A stretch of 42,388 nt of DNA from Chara braunii (Eukaryota > Streptophyta > Charophyceae > Charales > Characeae). Each line of letters starts with the position of its first letter. Position 1 is the stretch's first letter. The translations under genes were made by a program, and so were the position numbers. The DNA lies in assembly GCA_003427395.1 (NCBI GenBank), contig BFEA01000135.1:1242450-1284837 (forward strand). Direction: 5' to 3'. Below the pieces are notes generated by a model. It was not told where the DNA came from and did no database searches. It saw only the letters and a list, made by a program, of their open reading frames with translations. This document shows, one piece after another, positions 41,279 through 42,388 of this stretch.

Positions 41279-41325
41279 CTTCTTCTTCTTCTTCTTCTTC
41301 TTCTTCAGACTTCTTCTTCTTCTTC
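41279..41325. repeat. (TTC)n microsatellite, interrupted
   Basis: Two TTC arrays are separated by AGAC. The acidic Glu-run frame on the minus strand derives from it. Confidence 0.92.
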
Positions 41326-42388
41326 AGATTTTAGACTTGATACTAGTTGGACAGAGATCAGAGTTGGACTTCGGTGGTAAGAGGCTGTGGTACTTACCCG
41401 ATTCGAGACTTGGAGATTGTTGGGGTTGACACTCGGCGGCATCACAGATTGGACACCGGTTACATTAGGACTCTGTATCTCCGACATTGGTGACTTATTC
41501 TCCACGACATTTTGATCTTGTTCGATGACATTTTGGACTACCATATCGGTGACCTACTGAATTCTATCTCGGTGACATCTGGCGCTGCCTACATCTCCCA
41601 CCTCCTTCGTCTCTCCTCCCACCTTTCATCTGTGTATGGTTGTACGGGGCCTGAGCATCGTCTATGATTGGCTCAGACCCCACCATCTCACGATTGTTGT
41701 GTGTTGAGTGATATCTGTGTGGGTCAGTCTATGTGAGTCAGTCCATTTATCAGACTTCCGCTGCATACATGCTCATCCTATATTGGTTGATCTCTTGGTT
41801 CTGCCCATACTTGTTGAAGTATTCACGAGTATGCAACAAGCTTCCTACAGAGGCGAGGTTTGAGGCAGCTAGGACTGACGGACCTGAATACGACGAAAAG
41901 TACCAACAGGCAGAGGTCTAGACGGATAAGATTTTACGATCCAAATTAGTTGGCAAATCGTTAGATGCTTACACAAAGGAAGACAGGCGTCGACCCACTG
42001 AGTGATCCAGAGATTACCGATGGAAGGATGGTCACCTTGAGAAGCGTAAAGTTGACAGATGGAGATTCTGGTTGATGGCTTCCAAGTTCCCACCCTTTTC
42101 AACAGTATGATTGGGCCAGATCTGCTCATGAGAAACACACCGCTCATTTCCCAGTACCTGTCACTCAGGTAATTATTGAGAAAAATAAATGGCTCTGATC
42201 TATATTTGCGAAGATGTCAAGCACGTGGTTAAAACTTAGAAACAAAGTGCGGTAGTAGCACACTTTCAAACTGTAAAGGCAAAAAAAACACTAATGGGCA
42301 ACGGAAAAATGGCCGCAGTTCGAAAAGGCAGTCATAACATCAGAAGGCGGTAACATCAGGCCCCGAGTTTGAAAAGGGCGGTTGTAGC
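41326..42388. other. Unassigned sequence to window end
   Basis: CGGTGAC(A/C) and GACATTTT(G)GA motifs recur loosely at about 41457-41580. A run of short GGCGGT(A/T) motifs ends the window. No coding domain or RNA gene was recognised. Confidence 0.4.

Overview
The window is transposon-dense, intron-scale nuclear DNA of a eukaryote. It contains no recognisable host protein gene. Evidence for a large repeat-rich eukaryotic genome is two decayed Ty3/gypsy chromoviruses, fragments of L1-type LINEs, several foldback (MITE-like) elements, A-tailed retroposons and long microsatellites. The integrase and chromodomain style of the minus-strand element reminds me of retroelement proteins annotated in the charophyte alga Chara braunii. 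That is recollection, not a search, so a charophyte or other green-lineage host is an inference of moderate confidence.

Left part (1-10973). A 46-base poly-C run opens the window, followed by 1.6 kb of pyrimidine- and AT-rich noncoding DNA with small internal repeats. A plus-strand chromovirus then runs from about 1659 to 8074 in the order gag, protease, RT/RNase H, integrase, chromodomain. It carries at least 13 in-frame stops, all TAG or TGA, and several frameshifts. Its LTRs are not visible here. Downstream, 9352-10733 is crowded with inverted repeats, including four ~110-bp repeats that share a loop sequence but have different, mostly self-complementary stems.

Middle part (10974-20540). 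This is a mosaic of retroposon tails, LINE C-terminal fragments, palindromic TIR elements, microsatellites and a 36-bp minisatellite. A short motif with two potential hairpins recurs about eight times over the whole window, often followed by an A-tail. One copy (19586-19669) is framed by an 11-bp direct repeat.

A complete but decayed LTR chromovirus lies on the minus strand at 20540-29344. It has two LTRs (TG...CA), a tRNA-type primer binding site, a polypurine tract, gag with a damaged zinc knuckle, protease, RT, RNase H, integrase and a chromodomain. Its left LTR holds a 38-bp Nextera mate-pair junction sequence flanked by a duplicated segment, which is almost certainly an assembly artefact.

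Right part (29345-42388). A homopolymer-G tract, unassigned sequence and a minus-strand LINE fragment come first. They are followed by a GTAC-rich A-tailed repeat family, a ~280-bp tandem triplication, a 30-bp minisatellite, a short palindromic MITE, another double-hairpin retroposon and GC-rich or low-complexity DNA. Functionally, everything recognisable is mobile-element machinery, and none of it appears intact.
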